Of a DNA stretch of 64,000 bases, positions 50,786 to 60,667 are shown piece by piece (within the stretch, counting starts at the first letter, position 1; the number at the start of each line of letters is the position of its first letter). The stretch is taken from positions 472,001-536,000 of the forward strand of contig NZ_CP075191.1 of the NCBI RefSeq assembly GCF_020510625.1, given 5' to 3'. The DNA comes from Ferribacterium limneticum. Lineage in GTDB: Bacteria; Pseudomonadota; Gammaproteobacteria; Burkholderiales; Rhodocyclaceae. The notes under the pieces were generated by a model. That model did not search any database, had not been told where the DNA came from, and worked only from the letters and a program-made list of their open reading frames with translations. A program made the translations under genes and the position numbers.

Positions 50786-51924
50786 TTCTGCCGCCCGCCA
50801 CGCTGGGCATGCTCGGTGGCGGCCAGCTTGGCCGCTTCTTCGTTTCCGCTGCCCACGAGATGGGCTATCAGGTCTGGGTGCTTGACCCGGACAAGAACAG
50901 CCCGGCCGCCCAGCTCGCCGAGCGGCATTTCTGCGTGTCCTACGACGACTACGCCGCGCTCGACGAATTCGCAGCGGGATGCGCCGCGATCACCACCGAG
51001 TTCGAGAATGTGCCGGCCGATACGCTGGATTACCTCGCCAAATTTGTTCCGGTGCGTCCATCTGCCGCTGCCGTCGCTGTCTGCCAGAACCGCATTGCCG
51101 AAAAATCCTTTCTGCGCGACAACGGCCTGCCGCATGGCCCGTTTGCCGCGATTCGCTGCGAGGACGACATCAAGAACGCCGATGTTTCGCTGTTCCCGGC
51201 CATCCTGAAAGTGGCCCGCTTCGGCTATGACGGCAAGGGGCAGGCCACGGTCAATAGTCGTGAGGAAGCGTTGATTGCCTTCGGCCATTTCAAAGGCGAG
51301 CAATGCGTTCTCGAACAGCACCTGACGCTCGACTACGAAGTTTCCGTCGTGCTGGCTCGCGACGAGCATGGTCAGGTGCAGTGCTTCCCGACCGGTGAAA
51401 ACCAGCACACCAAGGGCATTCTCGACGTTTCCATCGTGCCGGCGCGGACGACAGCTTGCGTCAGGAGCGATGCCGAAGACGTCGCCGCCCGCATTGCCGA
51501 AAAGCTCGGCTACATCGGCACCATGGGCGTCGAATTCTTCATCAGCCGCGGCCAGCTGATTGTCAATGAAATGGCGCCGCGCCCGCACAATAGCGGCCAC
51601 TACACCATCGATGCCTGCGTCACCAACCAGTTCGAACAGCAGGTGCGTGCCCTGTGCGGCCTGCCGCTCGGTGAACCGCGGGCGCATTCGGCGTCGGTGA
51701 TGGTCAATCTGCTCGGTGACCTCTGGTACGACGGCGACACCTATCGTGAACCTGACTGGGCCAAGCTCTACGCCATCCCGAATTTGAAGCTGCACCTCTA
51801 CGGTAAACACCACGCCCGGCCGGGTCGCAAGATGGGCCACTTCACCGTGATTGGCGACAACGCCGAGGTGGTGCAGCAAGCCGCGCTGGCCGCCCGTGCC
51901 GCCATCGGCATCAAGGACGAATGA
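50782..51924 (+). CDS. purK: N5-carboxyaminoimidazole ribonucleotide synthetase
   Basis: The 380-residue ATP-grasp enzyme has LGMLGGGQLGRFFVSAAHEM, ATP-grasp segments AILKVARFGYDGKGQA and EFFISRGQLIVNEMAPRPHNSG-like ending, and SVMVNLLGDLWYDGD. It carboxylates AIR with bicarbonate and ATP, giving N5-CAIR for PurE. The start overlaps the ORF6N stop and its own stop overlaps tsaC (ATGA), so it is in the middle of a tight operon. Confidence 0.97.
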   Translation: MILPPATLGMLGGGQLGRFFVSAAHEMGYQVWVLDPDKNSPAAQLAERHFCVSYDDYAALDEFAAGCAAITTEFENVPADTLDYLAKFVPVRPSAAAVAVCQNRIAEKSFLRDNGLPHGPFAAIRCEDDIKNADVSLFPAILKVARFGYDGKGQATVNSREEALIAFGHFKGEQCVLEQHLTLDYEVSVVLARDEHGQVQCFPTGENQHTKGILDVSIVPARTTACVRSDAEDVAARIAEKLGYIGTMGVEFFISRGQLIVNEMAPRPHNSGHYTIDACVTNQFEQQVRALCGLPLGEPRAHSASVMVNLLGDLWYDGDTYREPDWAKLYAIPNLKLHLYGKHHARPGRKMGHFTVIGDNAEVVQQAALAARAAIGIKDE

Positions 51925-52916
51925 CTCCGTCGGACGCCGATTATCAACGCGCGGTCGACTTGCTGCGCGCCGGCGAACTGGTCGCCATCCCGACCGAGAC
52001 GGTCTATGGCCTGGGGGCGGATGCCGCCAATCCGGCCGCCGTCGCCAAGATTTTTGCCGCCAAGGGCCGCCCGGCCGATCATCCGCTGATCGTCCATCTG
52101 GCCGGCCATGATGCCGTCGATCATTGGGCTGAACAGGTGCCCGATGTGGCCTGGGAATTGATGGAAACCTTCTGGCCCGGCCCGCTGACCGTCATCCTGA
52201 AAAAGCAGGCCTGGGTGCCTGATGCCGTCACCGGCGGGCAGGACACCGTCGGTTTGCGCGTGCCCGGCCATCCGGTTGCGCTTGAATTGCTGCGCCGCTT
52301 TGCTGCAGCAAGCGGCGAACATGCCGGCATTGCCGCGCCGTCGGCCAACCGTTTCGGGCGGATCAGCCCGACGACGGCATCCCATGTCGCGGAAGAGCTC
52401 GGCGACGCGGTGCCGATGATTCTCGATGGTGGTCCGTGTGCGGTCGGCATCGAATCGACCATCGTCGATTGCTCGCGCGGCGAACCGGTCGTGCTGCGCC
52501 CCGGCCACATCTCGCCCTTGCATCTCGAAGCTATTGTCGGCCGCCGACCGGCCATCGAAACCGCCGTCGGCGCCCCCCGCGTTTCCGGTTCGCTGGAAGC
52601 CCATTACGCGCCCGTCACGCCACTGCGAATGGTGGCTGGCGAGCGCCTGCTCGATTTCATCAATGCCCAGCGTCATCGTGGCGGACGTTGCGGCGTGATC
52701 AGCCCCAACCAGCCGCCACAGGCCGGCATGCCGCACGCCTGGCGCCTGATGTCGGCCGACCCCGTCGGTTATGCCCACGATATCTATGCTGCCCTGCGCG
52801 ACATGGATCATGCCGGCGTCGACCTGATCGTCGTCGAATCCCTGCCGGAAGGCGCCGAATGGACGGCGGTGGCTGATCGCCTGCGCCGCGCCGTCGCGGG
52901 TGCCGGTCAGGCTTAA
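51921..52916 (+). CDS. tsaC: L-threonylcarbamoyladenylate synthase (Sua5/TsaC)
   Basis: The 331-residue protein has the YrdC domain (LVAIPTETVYGLGADAANP, GRPADHPLIVHL, WPGPLTVIL, TVGLRVPGHPV, PSANRFGRISPTTASHV). A C-terminal Sua5 domain follows (about residues 215-330), so it is the long Sua5 form rather than the short TsaC. It makes threonylcarbamoyl-AMP for t6A modification of tRNA. It is the last gene of the folD-purE-ORF6N-purK-tsaC chain. The convergent phhB overlaps its stop by 4 bases. Confidence 0.95.
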   Translation: MTPSDADYQRAVDLLRAGELVAIPTETVYGLGADAANPAAVAKIFAAKGRPADHPLIVHLAGHDAVDHWAEQVPDVAWELMETFWPGPLTVILKKQAWVPDAVTGGQDTVGLRVPGHPVALELLRRFAAASGEHAGIAAPSANRFGRISPTTASHVAEELGDAVPMILDGGPCAVGIESTIVDCSRGEPVVLRPGHISPLHLEAIVGRRPAIETAVGAPRVSGSLEAHYAPVTPLRMVAGERLLDFINAQRHRGGRCGVISPNQPPQAGMPHAWRLMSADPVGYAHDIYAALRDMDHAGVDLIVVESLPEGAEWTAVADRLRRAVAGAGQA

Positions 52917-53248
52917 AGCGCCAGCAGCTTTTCCAGCTTCGCCGCGCAGATGAAGTCGTTTTCGGACAGCCCGCCGATGGCGTGCGTCCAGTATTGAACG
53001 CGAACATCCTTGTAAGAAACCGTCAGTTCCGGGTGGTGATTTTCCCGGTGCGAGACCCAGGCAATCGCATTCACGAAGGCCATGGCTTCGTGATGATTGC
53101 GGAAGGTAAAAGTTTTCTCCAGTCGCTGATCAAGCAGACTCCAGCCGGATAGTGTTGAGAGCAGTTGGGCCGAGCGATCAGCATCAAGCGGCTGAATGCC
53201 GCCTTCACACGGTTCGCAATGCTTGCTGGCAATGTCGCAACTGCTCAT
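52913..53248 (-). CDS. phhB: Pterin-4a-carbinolamine dehydratase
   Basis: The 111-residue protein has the PCD/DCoH signature with SHRENHHPELTVSYKDV and TFTFRNHHEAMAFVNAIAW, including the three catalytic His residues, and ends in a KLEKLLAL helix. It recycles tetrahydrobiopterin for phenylalanine hydroxylase, though no phhA is in the window. The N-terminus is Cys-rich (CDIASKHCEPCEGG), unusual for the family core. It is a single gene facing tsaC. Confidence 0.93.
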   Translation of the reverse strand: MSSCDIASKHCEPCEGGIQPLDADRSAQLLSTLSGWSLLDQRLEKTFTFRNHHEAMAFVNAIAWVSHRENHHPELTVSYKDVRVQYWTHAIGGLSENDFICAAKLEKLLAL

Positions 53249-53323
53249 GGTTTAGTCCTCCTTGTTGCGGGGCTACCTCGGTGAGAGGGAATTCGCTGGC
53301 CTTGGTTCCCGTTGCCGGTGGCT

Positions 53324-53352
53324 TTCATTCGTCTATTGGAGTGCGCTAGAAT
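53324..53352 (+). promoter_or_regulatory. Promoter of the tRNA-Ala-like gene
   Basis: TTCATT (53324-53329) and TAGAAT (53347-53352), 17 bp apart, lie 12 bases before the tRNA. The -35 is weak. Confidence 0.45.
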
Positions 53353-53363
53353 CATGGCACGTT

Positions 53364-53438
<75 letters not shown>

Positions 53439-53448
53439 TCGAACTCAT

Positions 53449-53475
53449 AAAAAGCCTGATTCTTCAGGCTTTTTT
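53449..53475 (+). terminator. Rho-independent terminator after the tRNA-Ala-like gene
   Basis: AAGCCTGA and TCAGGCTT pair around TTCT, flanked by an A run and followed by TTTTTA. Confidence 0.88.
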
Positions 53476-53635
53476 ATTTGGTGCCCGGGTTAGGGATTTC
53501 CCTTGGGGTGCTTGTATTGCGGTGAGATTCGCCGAATACTTGGTCCGCGTCGGGGATGACCTGTGTCGTCTGGGTCAAGCCGACTCCACAGAGATGTTTT
53601 GCTTGCAGAACAATAACCGGTTGGAGGATCGAGAC

Positions 53636-54220
53636 ATGACTTTGGCTGCCAAAGTGCGTACGCACAAGATTTCCAAGAACGTTACCCTGAGTGCTTCCGG
53701 CTACAACCTGATTGGCCCGGATTCGCCGGCCATTGAGGCGATGACCGATTTTCTGAGAGTCAATGTTGTCGCCATTGGCCCCGATGCGTCCGTTGTTGCG
53801 GCCAATGCCCGGATGATTTCGCGCGGCGTGCGCCTGCTGATGGTGACCGATGGTGATGATCAGGTGGATGGCCTGATCACCGCCCGCGACATCCTCGGTG
53901 AAAAACCGCTGCAGGTCGCCCAGGCCCGTGGCTGCAAGCGGGATGAGCTGATGGTGGCGGACCTGATGACGCCGATCGGCCATGTCGACACCCTGTATCT
54001 GAATGAAGTGCTGCACGCCAGCACGGCTGACATCCTTGAGGCCCTGAAACATCTGGGGCGCCAGCATATCCTGGTCGAGGACGTTGATCCGGTCACCGGC
54101 TTGCCACGGGTACGCGGCCTGTTCTCGGCGACGCATATCGGCCGGTTGCTGGGTGTGCCGGTGCTCAGCTTTGAACTGGCGAGTACCTTTGCCGAGATCG
54201 AGGCGGCGCTGGTCAATTAG
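53636..54220 (+). CDS. CBS-domain protein
   Basis: The 194-residue protein has two CBS domains. The first, residues about 35-85, includes VVAANARMISRGVRLLMVTD and GLITARDILG. The second, about 110-180, includes HASTADILEALKHLGRQHILV and RGLFSATHIGRLLG. No catalytic domain is attached, so it is a stand-alone nucleotide-binding regulator. GGAGG stands 8 bases before the ATG at 53636; the frame open from 53312 crosses the tRNA and is rejected. Partner and ligand are unknown. The gap 53477-53635 shows nothing else clear. Confidence 0.9.
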   Translation: MTLAAKVRTHKISKNVTLSASGYNLIGPDSPAIEAMTDFLRVNVVAIGPDASVVAANARMISRGVRLLMVTDGDDQVDGLITARDILGEKPLQVAQARGCKRDELMVADLMTPIGHVDTLYLNEVLHASTADILEALKHLGRQHILVEDVDPVTGLPRVRGLFSATHIGRLLGVPVLSFELASTFAEIEAALVN

Positions 54221-54267
54221 GCCGTTGTTTGCCGCCTGATACGGGTTTTCGGCGGCAGGGAAAACTG

Positions 54268-54302
54268 AATCCTCAGCCTCCTTCGTGAGGCTGGATTTTT
54301 TT
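54268..54302 (+). terminator. Rho-independent terminator of the CBS gene
   Basis: CAGCCTC and GAGGCTG pair around CTTCGT, extended by AATCC/GGATT across one bulged T, and followed by seven T. Confidence 0.85.
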
Positions 54303-54356
54303 CTGCTTTTGGCCAAGCATGCGTCATTGAACGCCAACCAAGTATCTGGAGTCTTC

Positions 54357-56357
54357 ATGCCTGTCCCCGCTCATCCCATTGCTGCCTCGCTGCCGGGTTC
54401 CGATACCGGAAAGGTGGTTTCCGCCCGCAATGCGGTTCGGCTGATTCGCGATGGCGATACGGTGGCGACCGGCGGTTTTGTCGGCATCGGCTTTGCCGAA
54501 AATATCGCCGTGGCTTTGGAGCAGCGTTTCCTTGAAAGCCGGGAGGCCGACCTGCACGGTATCGGCTCACCGCGCAATCTGACGCTGGTTTACGCCGCCG
54601 GCCAGGGCGATGGCAAGGAGCGCGGCTTGAATCATCTTGGTCACGATGGGCTGGTCGCCAAGGTGATCGGCGGTCACTGGGGGCTGGTCCCGAAGCTGCA
54701 GGAACTGGCTGTCTCGAACCGTATCGAGGCCTACAACCTGCCGCAGGGAGTGATCACTCACTTGTTCCGCGATATCGCTGCCGGCAAGCCGGGGACGATC
54801 ACCCGCGTCGGAATGGGCACTTTTGTCGATCCGCTGTTCGGTGGTGGCAAACTGAATGAAAAGACCACGCTGGATATCGTCCGCCGCATGGAAATCGACG
54901 GCGAGGACTACCTGTTCTACAAGGCCTTCCCGATTCACGTCGGCATCATTCGCGGCACGACGGCGGACCCGGATGGCAACATCACCATGGAGAAAGAGGC
55001 GCTGACGCTGGAAGCGCAGGCCATCGCCATGGCAGCACGCAATTCGGGCGGCATCGTCATCGCCCAGGTTGAGCGTATTGCCGAGCGCGGCACCCTGAAT
55101 CCGCGGCAGGTGAAAATTCCTGGCATCCTGGTTGATTGCGTCGTGGTCGCCGAAAAGCCGGAGTACCACATGCAGACTTTCATTGAGCCTTACAGCCCGG
55201 CCTTTTCGGGCGAGATCAAGGTACCGATGTCGGCCATCCCGGCGATGGCCATGAGCGAGCGCAAGATCATCGCCCGTCGGGCGGCCATGGAGCTCAAGGC
55301 CAACGCCATCGTCAATCTCGGCATCGGGATGCCGGAAGGCGTCGCCAACGTGGCGGCTGAAGAACACATCATCGATCTGCTGACGCTGACCGCCGAACCG
55401 GGCGTCATCGGCGGTGTGCCGGCCGGCGGGCTGAATTTCGGTGCGGCGACCAACACCCAGGCGATCATCGATCAGCCCAGCCAGTTCGATTTCTATCAGG
55501 GCGGCGGGCTGGACATCGCTTTCCTCGGACTGGCCCAGGCCGACCAGCAGGGCAACCTCAATGTCTCCAAGTTCGGTCCGCGACTCGCCGGGTCGGGCGG
55601 CTTCATCGACATTTCGCAGAACGCCAAGAAGGTCGTTTTTGTCGGCACTTTTACGGCGGGCAATCTCGATGTGGTGCTCGATGCCGGCAAGCTGAAAATT
55701 CTTGAGGACGGCAAATCGGTCAAGTTCGTGGAGGAGGTCGAGCATCGCACCTTCAGCGGTCCGGAAGCAGCCCGGCGAGGCAAGGAAGTGATCTACATCA
55801 CCGAGCGCTGTGTCTTCCGCCTGACCGCCAACGGCCTGCAATTGACCGAAATAGCCCCGGGGATCGATCTGCAGAGCGATATTCTCGACCACATGGCTTT
55901 CCGTCCGATCATCGACGGTGAACCGGCGCTGATGGACGAGCGCATTTTCCGCCCCGAGCCGATGGGGATTCGCCCGGAACTGCTGGAAGTGCCGCTGGCC
56001 GAGCGTCTCAGCCATGATGCCGCGCAAAACCTGTTCTTCCTTGATTTTTCCGGCCTGAATGTGCGCAGTGGCGATGACATCCGGCGCATCGAAGCAGCGG
56101 TGGAGGCAGCCTTGCAGCCGATCGGCCACAAGGTCAACGCCATCGTCAATTACGACCGCTTCAGCATTCTGCCCGAGCTGATCGACGACTACATCGCGAT
56201 GGTCAAGGGCGTGGTTGAGCGCCATTACCACGATGTCACCCGCTATACCTCGAGCACTTTCCTGCGCATGAAGCTGGGCGAGGCGCTGGAAAAGCGGGAT
56301 ATCTCGCCCAAGCTCTTCGAGACGGCCGATCAGGCCCGAGGGGAGCTGGCGAGTTAG
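54357..56357 (+). CDS. Acyl-CoA:carboxylate CoA-transferase, YdiF/propionate CoA-transferase family
   Basis: The 666-residue protein fuses alpha and beta CoA-transferase halves. The N-terminal half has [19 protein letters not shown] and [20 protein letters not shown]. The C-terminal half has [19 protein letters not shown] with the catalytic Glu region and the [14 protein letters not shown] loop. Such enzymes move CoA between short-chain acids (acetate, propionate, acetoacetate). It is longer than YdiF (about 530 residues), with a C-terminal extension of about 140 residues (from [11 protein letters not shown]) of unknown role. The start is at 54357, with TGGAG 6 bases upstream. Confidence 0.9.
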   Translation: MPVPAHPIAASLPGSDTGKVVSARNAVRLIRDGDTVATGGFVGIGFAENIAVALEQRFLESREADLHGIGSPRNLTLVYAAGQGDGKERGLNHLGHDGLVAKVIGGHWGLVPKLQELAVSNRIEAYNLPQGVITHLFRDIAAGKPGTITRVGMGTFVDPLFGGGKLNEKTTLDIVRRMEIDGEDYLFYKAFPIHVGIIRGTTADPDGNITMEKEALTLEAQAIAMAARNSGGIVIAQVERIAERGTLNPRQVKIPGILVDCVVVAEKPEYHMQTFIEPYSPAFSGEIKVPMSAIPAMAMSERKIIARRAAMELKANAIVNLGIGMPEGVANVAAEEHIIDLLTLTAEPGVIGGVPAGGLNFGAATNTQAIIDQPSQFDFYQGGGLDIAFLGLAQADQQGNLNVSKFGPRLAGSGGFIDISQNAKKVVFVGTFTAGNLDVVLDAGKLKILEDGKSVKFVEEVEHRTFSGPEAARRGKEVIYITERCVFRLTANGLQLTEIAPGIDLQSDILDHMAFRPIIDGEPALMDERIFRPEPMGIRPELLEVPLAERLSHDAAQNLFFLDFSGLNVRSGDDIRRIEAAVEAALQPIGHKVNAIVNYDRFSILPELIDDYIAMVKGVVERHYHDVTRYTSSTFLRMKLGEALEKRDISPKLFETADQARGELAS

Positions 56358-56474
56358 GAGGAAGCCCCGTTCGGGCCTCAATCTCCTCTGCTAACCGGGC
56401 GCTCACTACGGCAATGACATGACGGTTGAGCAAGGTATCATTGCCGGATTACGTTGGTAGACACAGGTTTTGGC

Positions 56475-57608
56475 ATGAAAATGAATTGGTCGGGAGCCCT
56501 AGCCGGGCGGAAAACCCGTATTGCGCTGGTCCTGGCCGTGCTTGTGGTCGGTGCCGCATTCCTCATGCGCGCCGAGGCGCCCAAGCCGTCAGAATCCGCC
56601 AAGGCCCCGGCGGCAAGCCGGCCGGCGCTGACCGTGCGCCTGACTGCACCCAAGACAGAGAACTGGCCGCTGGTGCTACCGGCCAACGGCAATGTCGTGG
56701 CCTGGCAGGAAGCGGTGATCGGTGCCGAAATCGCCAATTACCGGATTACCGAAGTCCGTGTCCAGGTGGGTGATGTCGTCAAGAAAGGCCAGGTGCTGGC
56801 CCGCATTTCCAGCGATACCGTGGCCAGCGAACTGGCCGAGGCCAAGGCGTCGGTGGCCGAACTCGAAGCCAGTGCCACCGAGGCGAAGGGCAATGCCGAA
56901 CGGGCGAAGGAGCTGAAGGAAAAAGGCTTCTACAGCTCGCAACTGAACACCCAATACCAGACTGCCGAACACACGGCGCAGGCCCGCCTTGCCGCTGCAC
57001 GCGCCCGTTTGCAGGCCGCAGGGCTGCGGATGGACAAGACCGGCGTGCTGGCCCCCGACGATGGGGTGATCTCGGCACTCAGCGCCACCGTCGGTTCGCT
57101 GACCCAGGCGGGGCAGGAGTTGTTCCGGCTGATCCGCGGCGGCCGGCTGGAGTGGCGGGCCGAAGTGCAGTCATCCGAGCTGGGCAAGGTCAAGGCCGGG
57201 GTGGTGGCGAGGCTGACCGCGCCGAGCGGTGAAAGCGTCAAGGGAACGGTGCGGGCGGTGGCGCCCAGTGTCGATCCGCAAACCCGCAACGGGCTGGTCT
57301 ATGTTGATTTGCCGGTGTCGAGTGCCATCCGCGCCGGCATGTTCGCGCGCGGCGAATTCGAGCTGGCGCAAAGCCCGGCGCTGGCCTTGCCGCAATCGGC
57401 GGTAGTGCTGCGTGAAGGTTTTGCCTACGTCTTCCGGCTCGAAGGCGAGGATAGAGTGGCGCAGACCAAGGTGCTGCTCGGCCGGCGGAGTGGCGATCGC
57501 CTTGAGGTGGTTTCGGGACTGGCGGCCGAGGCGCGGGTGGTTGAGTCCGGTGCCGGCTTCCTGGCCGATGGCGATGCCGTCAAGATCGTGACGGGTAACA
57601 CGCAATGA
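56475..57608 (+). CDS. RND efflux periplasmic adaptor (membrane fusion protein)
   Basis: The 377-residue protein has an N-terminal membrane anchor (RIALVLAVLVVGAAFLM). A lipoyl/barrel-sandwich half (VVAWQEAVIGAEIANYRITE, QVGDVVKKGQVLARI) follows, then an alpha-hairpin coiled coil (LAEAKASVAELEASATEAKG), the returning half DGVISALSATVGSLTQAGQEL, and a C-terminal beta domain. It bridges the RND pump to an outer-membrane channel, not encoded here. An alternative TTG start at 56454 lacks a ribosome site. The stop overlaps the permease start (ATGA). Confidence 0.93.
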   Translation: MKMNWSGALAGRKTRIALVLAVLVVGAAFLMRAEAPKPSESAKAPAASRPALTVRLTAPKTENWPLVLPANGNVVAWQEAVIGAEIANYRITEVRVQVGDVVKKGQVLARISSDTVASELAEAKASVAELEASATEAKGNAERAKELKEKGFYSSQLNTQYQTAEHTAQARLAAARARLQAAGLRMDKTGVLAPDDGVISALSATVGSLTQAGQELFRLIRGGRLEWRAEVQSSELGKVKAGVVARLTAPSGESVKGTVRAVAPSVDPQTRNGLVYVDLPVSSAIRAGMFARGEFELAQSPALALPQSAVVLREGFAYVFRLEGEDRVAQTKVLLGRRSGDRLEVVSGLAAEARVVESGAGFLADGDAVKIVTGNTQ

Positions 57609-60600
57609 ACGTTTCGTCCTGGTCGATCCGGAATCCGACGCCGGCGATTCTGCTCTTCATCATGCTGACGCTGGCCGGGGTGATGGCCTTCAAGGCGATG
57701 AAAATCCAGCAGTTCATGGACATCGACCTGCCGACGGTGACGGTCACGGCCAGCCTGCCCGGCGCCGCGCCGGCCCAGATGGAAACCGAGGTGGCGCGCA
57801 AGATCGAAAATTCGGTGGCGACGCTGCAGGGCATCAAGCACATCTACACCAAGGTGCAGGACGGCACGGCCATCGTGACCGTCGAGTTCCGGCTGGAAAA
57901 GCCGACGCAGGAAGCGGTCGACGATGTCCGCGATGCGGTGTCGCGGATCAGGGCCGACCTGCCGGGCGATCTGCGCGACCCGGTGATCAGCAAGGTCAAC
58001 CTGTCCGGCGCCCCGATCCTGACCTATACGGTCGCCTCCAGTCGCATGGACGACGAGGCCCTGTCGTGGTTCGTCGATAACACAGTGACCAAGGCGCTGC
58101 TGTCGGCGCGCGGCGTCGGTGCCGTGTCGCGGGTCGGTGGCGTGACGCGGGAAATCCGCATCGAACTCGATCCGGCCAAGCTGCTGGCGCTGCGCGCCAC
58201 GGCGGCGGATATCTCGCGGCAGTTGCGACAGATTCAGCAGGAGGCCTCAGGTGGCCGTTCCGACGTGGGCGGCATCGAGCAGTCGGTGCGCACCATCGCC
58301 ACGGTGAAGAGCGCCGATGAACTGGGTGCCATGGACATCGTGCTGAGCGATGGCCGGCATCTCCGGCTCGATCAGGTGGCCAGCGTCACCGATACCGTCG
58401 GCGAACAGCGCACGACGGCGCTGCTCAACGGCAAGCCGGTGGTCGGCTTCGAGATCACGCGCAGCAAGGGCGCGGGCGAGGTCGAGGTGGCCGACAACGT
58501 CAAGTTATCCCTCGCCAAGCTGCAGGCGGAGCACCCGGACATCGAGATCACCGAGGCTTTCAATTTCGTCGATCCGGTCATCGAAAACTACGATGGCTCG
58601 ATGAAGCTGCTGATCGAAGGCGCGCTGCTCGCCGTGCTGGTCGTCTGGCTCTTCTTGCGCGATGGCCGGGCGACCTTCGTTTCGGCTGCCGCGCTGCCCC
58701 TGTCGGCGATCCCGACCTTCGCGGTGATGTACCTGATGGGCTTCACGCTCAATGTCGTGACCCTGCTCTCGATGTCGCTGGTCGTCGGCATTCTGGTCGA
58801 TGACGCCATCGTCGAAATCGAAAACATCATGCGCCACCTGCGCATGGGCAAGACGCCGTATCAGGCGGCCATGGAAGCCGCCGACGAGATCGGCCTGGCG
58901 GTCATCGCCACCACCTTCACGCTGATTGCCGTCTTCCTGCCGACTGCCTTCATGAGCGGCGTGGCCGGCAAGTTCTTTGTCCAGTTCGGGTGGACGGCGG
59001 CGATTGCCGTCTTCTTCTCGCTGGTCGTCGCCCGCATGCTGACGCCGATGATGGCCGCCTACATTCTGAAGCCGGTCGACCACAGCGAACCGACGCCGGG
59101 TTGGCTGAAGCTTTACGAAGGCTGGGCGGCCTGGTGCCTGCACCATCGCATCATCACCCTGCTTGCTGCCGCCGTTTTCTTCGTCGGTTCTTTTATGCTG
59201 GTGCCGCTGTTGCCCAAGGGCTTCATGCCGCCGGACGACCTGTCGCAGACGCAGATCTACCTGTCCTTGCCACCGGGTGCCACCTTCCAGGAAACGCTGG
59301 CCGCCGCCGAGCAGGCGCGGGCCATGGCCGAAGCCAATCCGCATGTGAAGCTGGTTTACACGGCGGTGGGCGGCGGCAAGGCGGGCAGCGATCCCTTCGC
59401 GCCGGCCGGGGCAGCCGAGGTGCGCAAGGCGACGCTGACGCTGAACCTGACGCCACGCGGCGAGCGTTCGGGGACCAGCAAGCAGCAGATTGAAAGCGAG
59501 TTGCGCGAGGCGCTGACGGCCATTCCCGGCGTCCAGGTCAAGGTTGGCCTGGCCTCGGGCAATGAGAAATACATCCTGGTGCTGGCCAGTGAAAATGGCC
59601 CGCTACTGTCCGAACATGCCCGCATCGTCGAGCGCGAACTGCGCGGCATTCCCGGCCTCGGCAACATCACCAGCACGGCCAGCCTGGTCCGTCCGGAACT
59701 GGTCATCCGCCCGGATTTCGCCCGGATGGCCGATCTTGGCGTCACTTCGGCCGCCATTGCCGACACGCTGCGCATCGCCACGGCCGGCGATTACGACCAG
59801 GGCCTCGCCAAGCTCAACCTGGCGCAAAGGCAGGTGCCCATCGTCGTCAAGCTGCCGCCTGCCGCCCGCACCGACCTCGCGCTGCTCGAGCGCCTGAGCG
59901 TGCCCGGCAAACACGGCCCGGTCATGCTGGCCAATGTCGCCTCGATCAGCATTGCCGGCGGCCCGGCCGAAATCGACCGCTACGACCGCCTGCGCAACAT
60001 CAATTTCGAAATCGAGCTGAACGGCCAGCCGCTCGGCGAAGTCGAGGCCACGGCGCTCAAGTTGCCCAGCCTGGCCAACCTGCCGCCCGGCGTCATCCAG
60101 ACCACGGTTGGCGATGCCGAGGCGATGGGCGAGCTGTTCACGAGTTTTGCGCTGGCCATGGCCACCGGCGTGCTCTGCATCTATATCGTGCTGGTCCTGC
60201 TCTTCAAGGATTTCGTCCAGCCGGTGACCATCCTCGCCGCGCTGATCCTCTCGGTGCCCGGCGCCTTCCTGGCCTTGTTCATCACCCAGAAAGCAATCTC
60301 GATGCCGTCGATGATCGGCCTGATCATGCTGATGGGCATCGCCACCAAGAACTCCATCCTGCTCATCGATTACGTCGTCCTGGCGCGCCGCGAGCATGGG
60401 CTGGATCGCTGGAGCGCGCTGCTCGACGCCTGCCGCAAGCGGGCAAGGCCTATCGTCATGACCACCGTGGCAATGGGCGCCGGCATGATGCCGATCGCGC
60501 TCGGTATCGGCGTTGATCCCAGCTTCCGGGCGCCGATGTCCATCGTCGTCATCGGTGGCCTGATCACCTCGACCTTCCTCAGTTTGCTGGTCATTCCGGT

Positions 60601-60667
60601 CGTTTTTACCTACGTGGACGACCTGATCACTTGGGTGCGCCGGTTCTATGGCTCAGCGACTCATTGA
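57605..60667 (+). CDS. RND efflux transporter, HAE-1/AcrB family
   Basis: The 1020-residue protein has 12 membrane helices and two large periplasmic loops. TM1 is ILLFIMLTLAGVMAFKAMK; TM4 has LSMSLVVGILVDDAIVEIEN with the proton-relay Asp pair, and a matching TM10 region is SMIGLIMLMGIATKNSILLI. It exports drugs, detergents or metabolites using the proton gradient; substrate unknown. Length and motifs are normal. The C-terminus ends VFTYVDDLITWVRRFYG, and a diverged copy of this tail occurs at 62695-62763. The gene converges with the TPR gene (7-base overlap). Confidence 0.95.
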   Translation: MNVSSWSIRNPTPAILLFIMLTLAGVMAFKAMKIQQFMDIDLPTVTVTASLPGAAPAQMETEVARKIENSVATLQGIKHIYTKVQDGTAIVTVEFRLEKPTQEAVDDVRDAVSRIRADLPGDLRDPVISKVNLSGAPILTYTVASSRMDDEALSWFVDNTVTKALLSARGVGAVSRVGGVTREIRIELDPAKLLALRATAADISRQLRQIQQEASGGRSDVGGIEQSVRTIATVKSADELGAMDIVLSDGRHLRLDQVASVTDTVGEQRTTALLNGKPVVGFEITRSKGAGEVEVADNVKLSLAKLQAEHPDIEITEAFNFVDPVIENYDGSMKLLIEGALLAVLVVWLFLRDGRATFVSAAALPLSAIPTFAVMYLMGFTLNVVTLLSMSLVVGILVDDAIVEIENIMRHLRMGKTPYQAAMEAADEIGLAVIATTFTLIAVFLPTAFMSGVAGKFFVQFGWTAAIAVFFSLVVARMLTPMMAAYILKPVDHSEPTPGWLKLYEGWAAWCLHHRIITLLAAAVFFVGSFMLVPLLPKGFMPPDDLSQTQIYLSLPPGATFQETLAAAEQARAMAEANPHVKLVYTAVGGGKAGSDPFAPAGAAEVRKATLTLNLTPRGERSGTSKQQIESELREALTAIPGVQVKVGLASGNEKYILVLASENGPLLSEHARIVERELRGIPGLGNITSTASLVRPELVIRPDFARMADLGVTSAAIADTLRIATAGDYDQGLAKLNLAQRQVPIVVKLPPAARTDLALLERLSVPGKHGPVMLANVASISIAGGPAEIDRYDRLRNINFEIELNGQPLGEVEATALKLPSLANLPPGVIQTTVGDAEAMGELFTSFALAMATGVLCIYIVLVLLFKDFVQPVTILAALILSVPGAFLALFITQKAISMPSMIGLIMLMGIATKNSILLIDYVVLARREHGLDRWSALLDACRKRARPIVMTTVAMGAGMMPIALGIGVDPSFRAPMSIVVIGGLITSTFLSLLVIPVVFTYVDDLITWVRRFYGSATH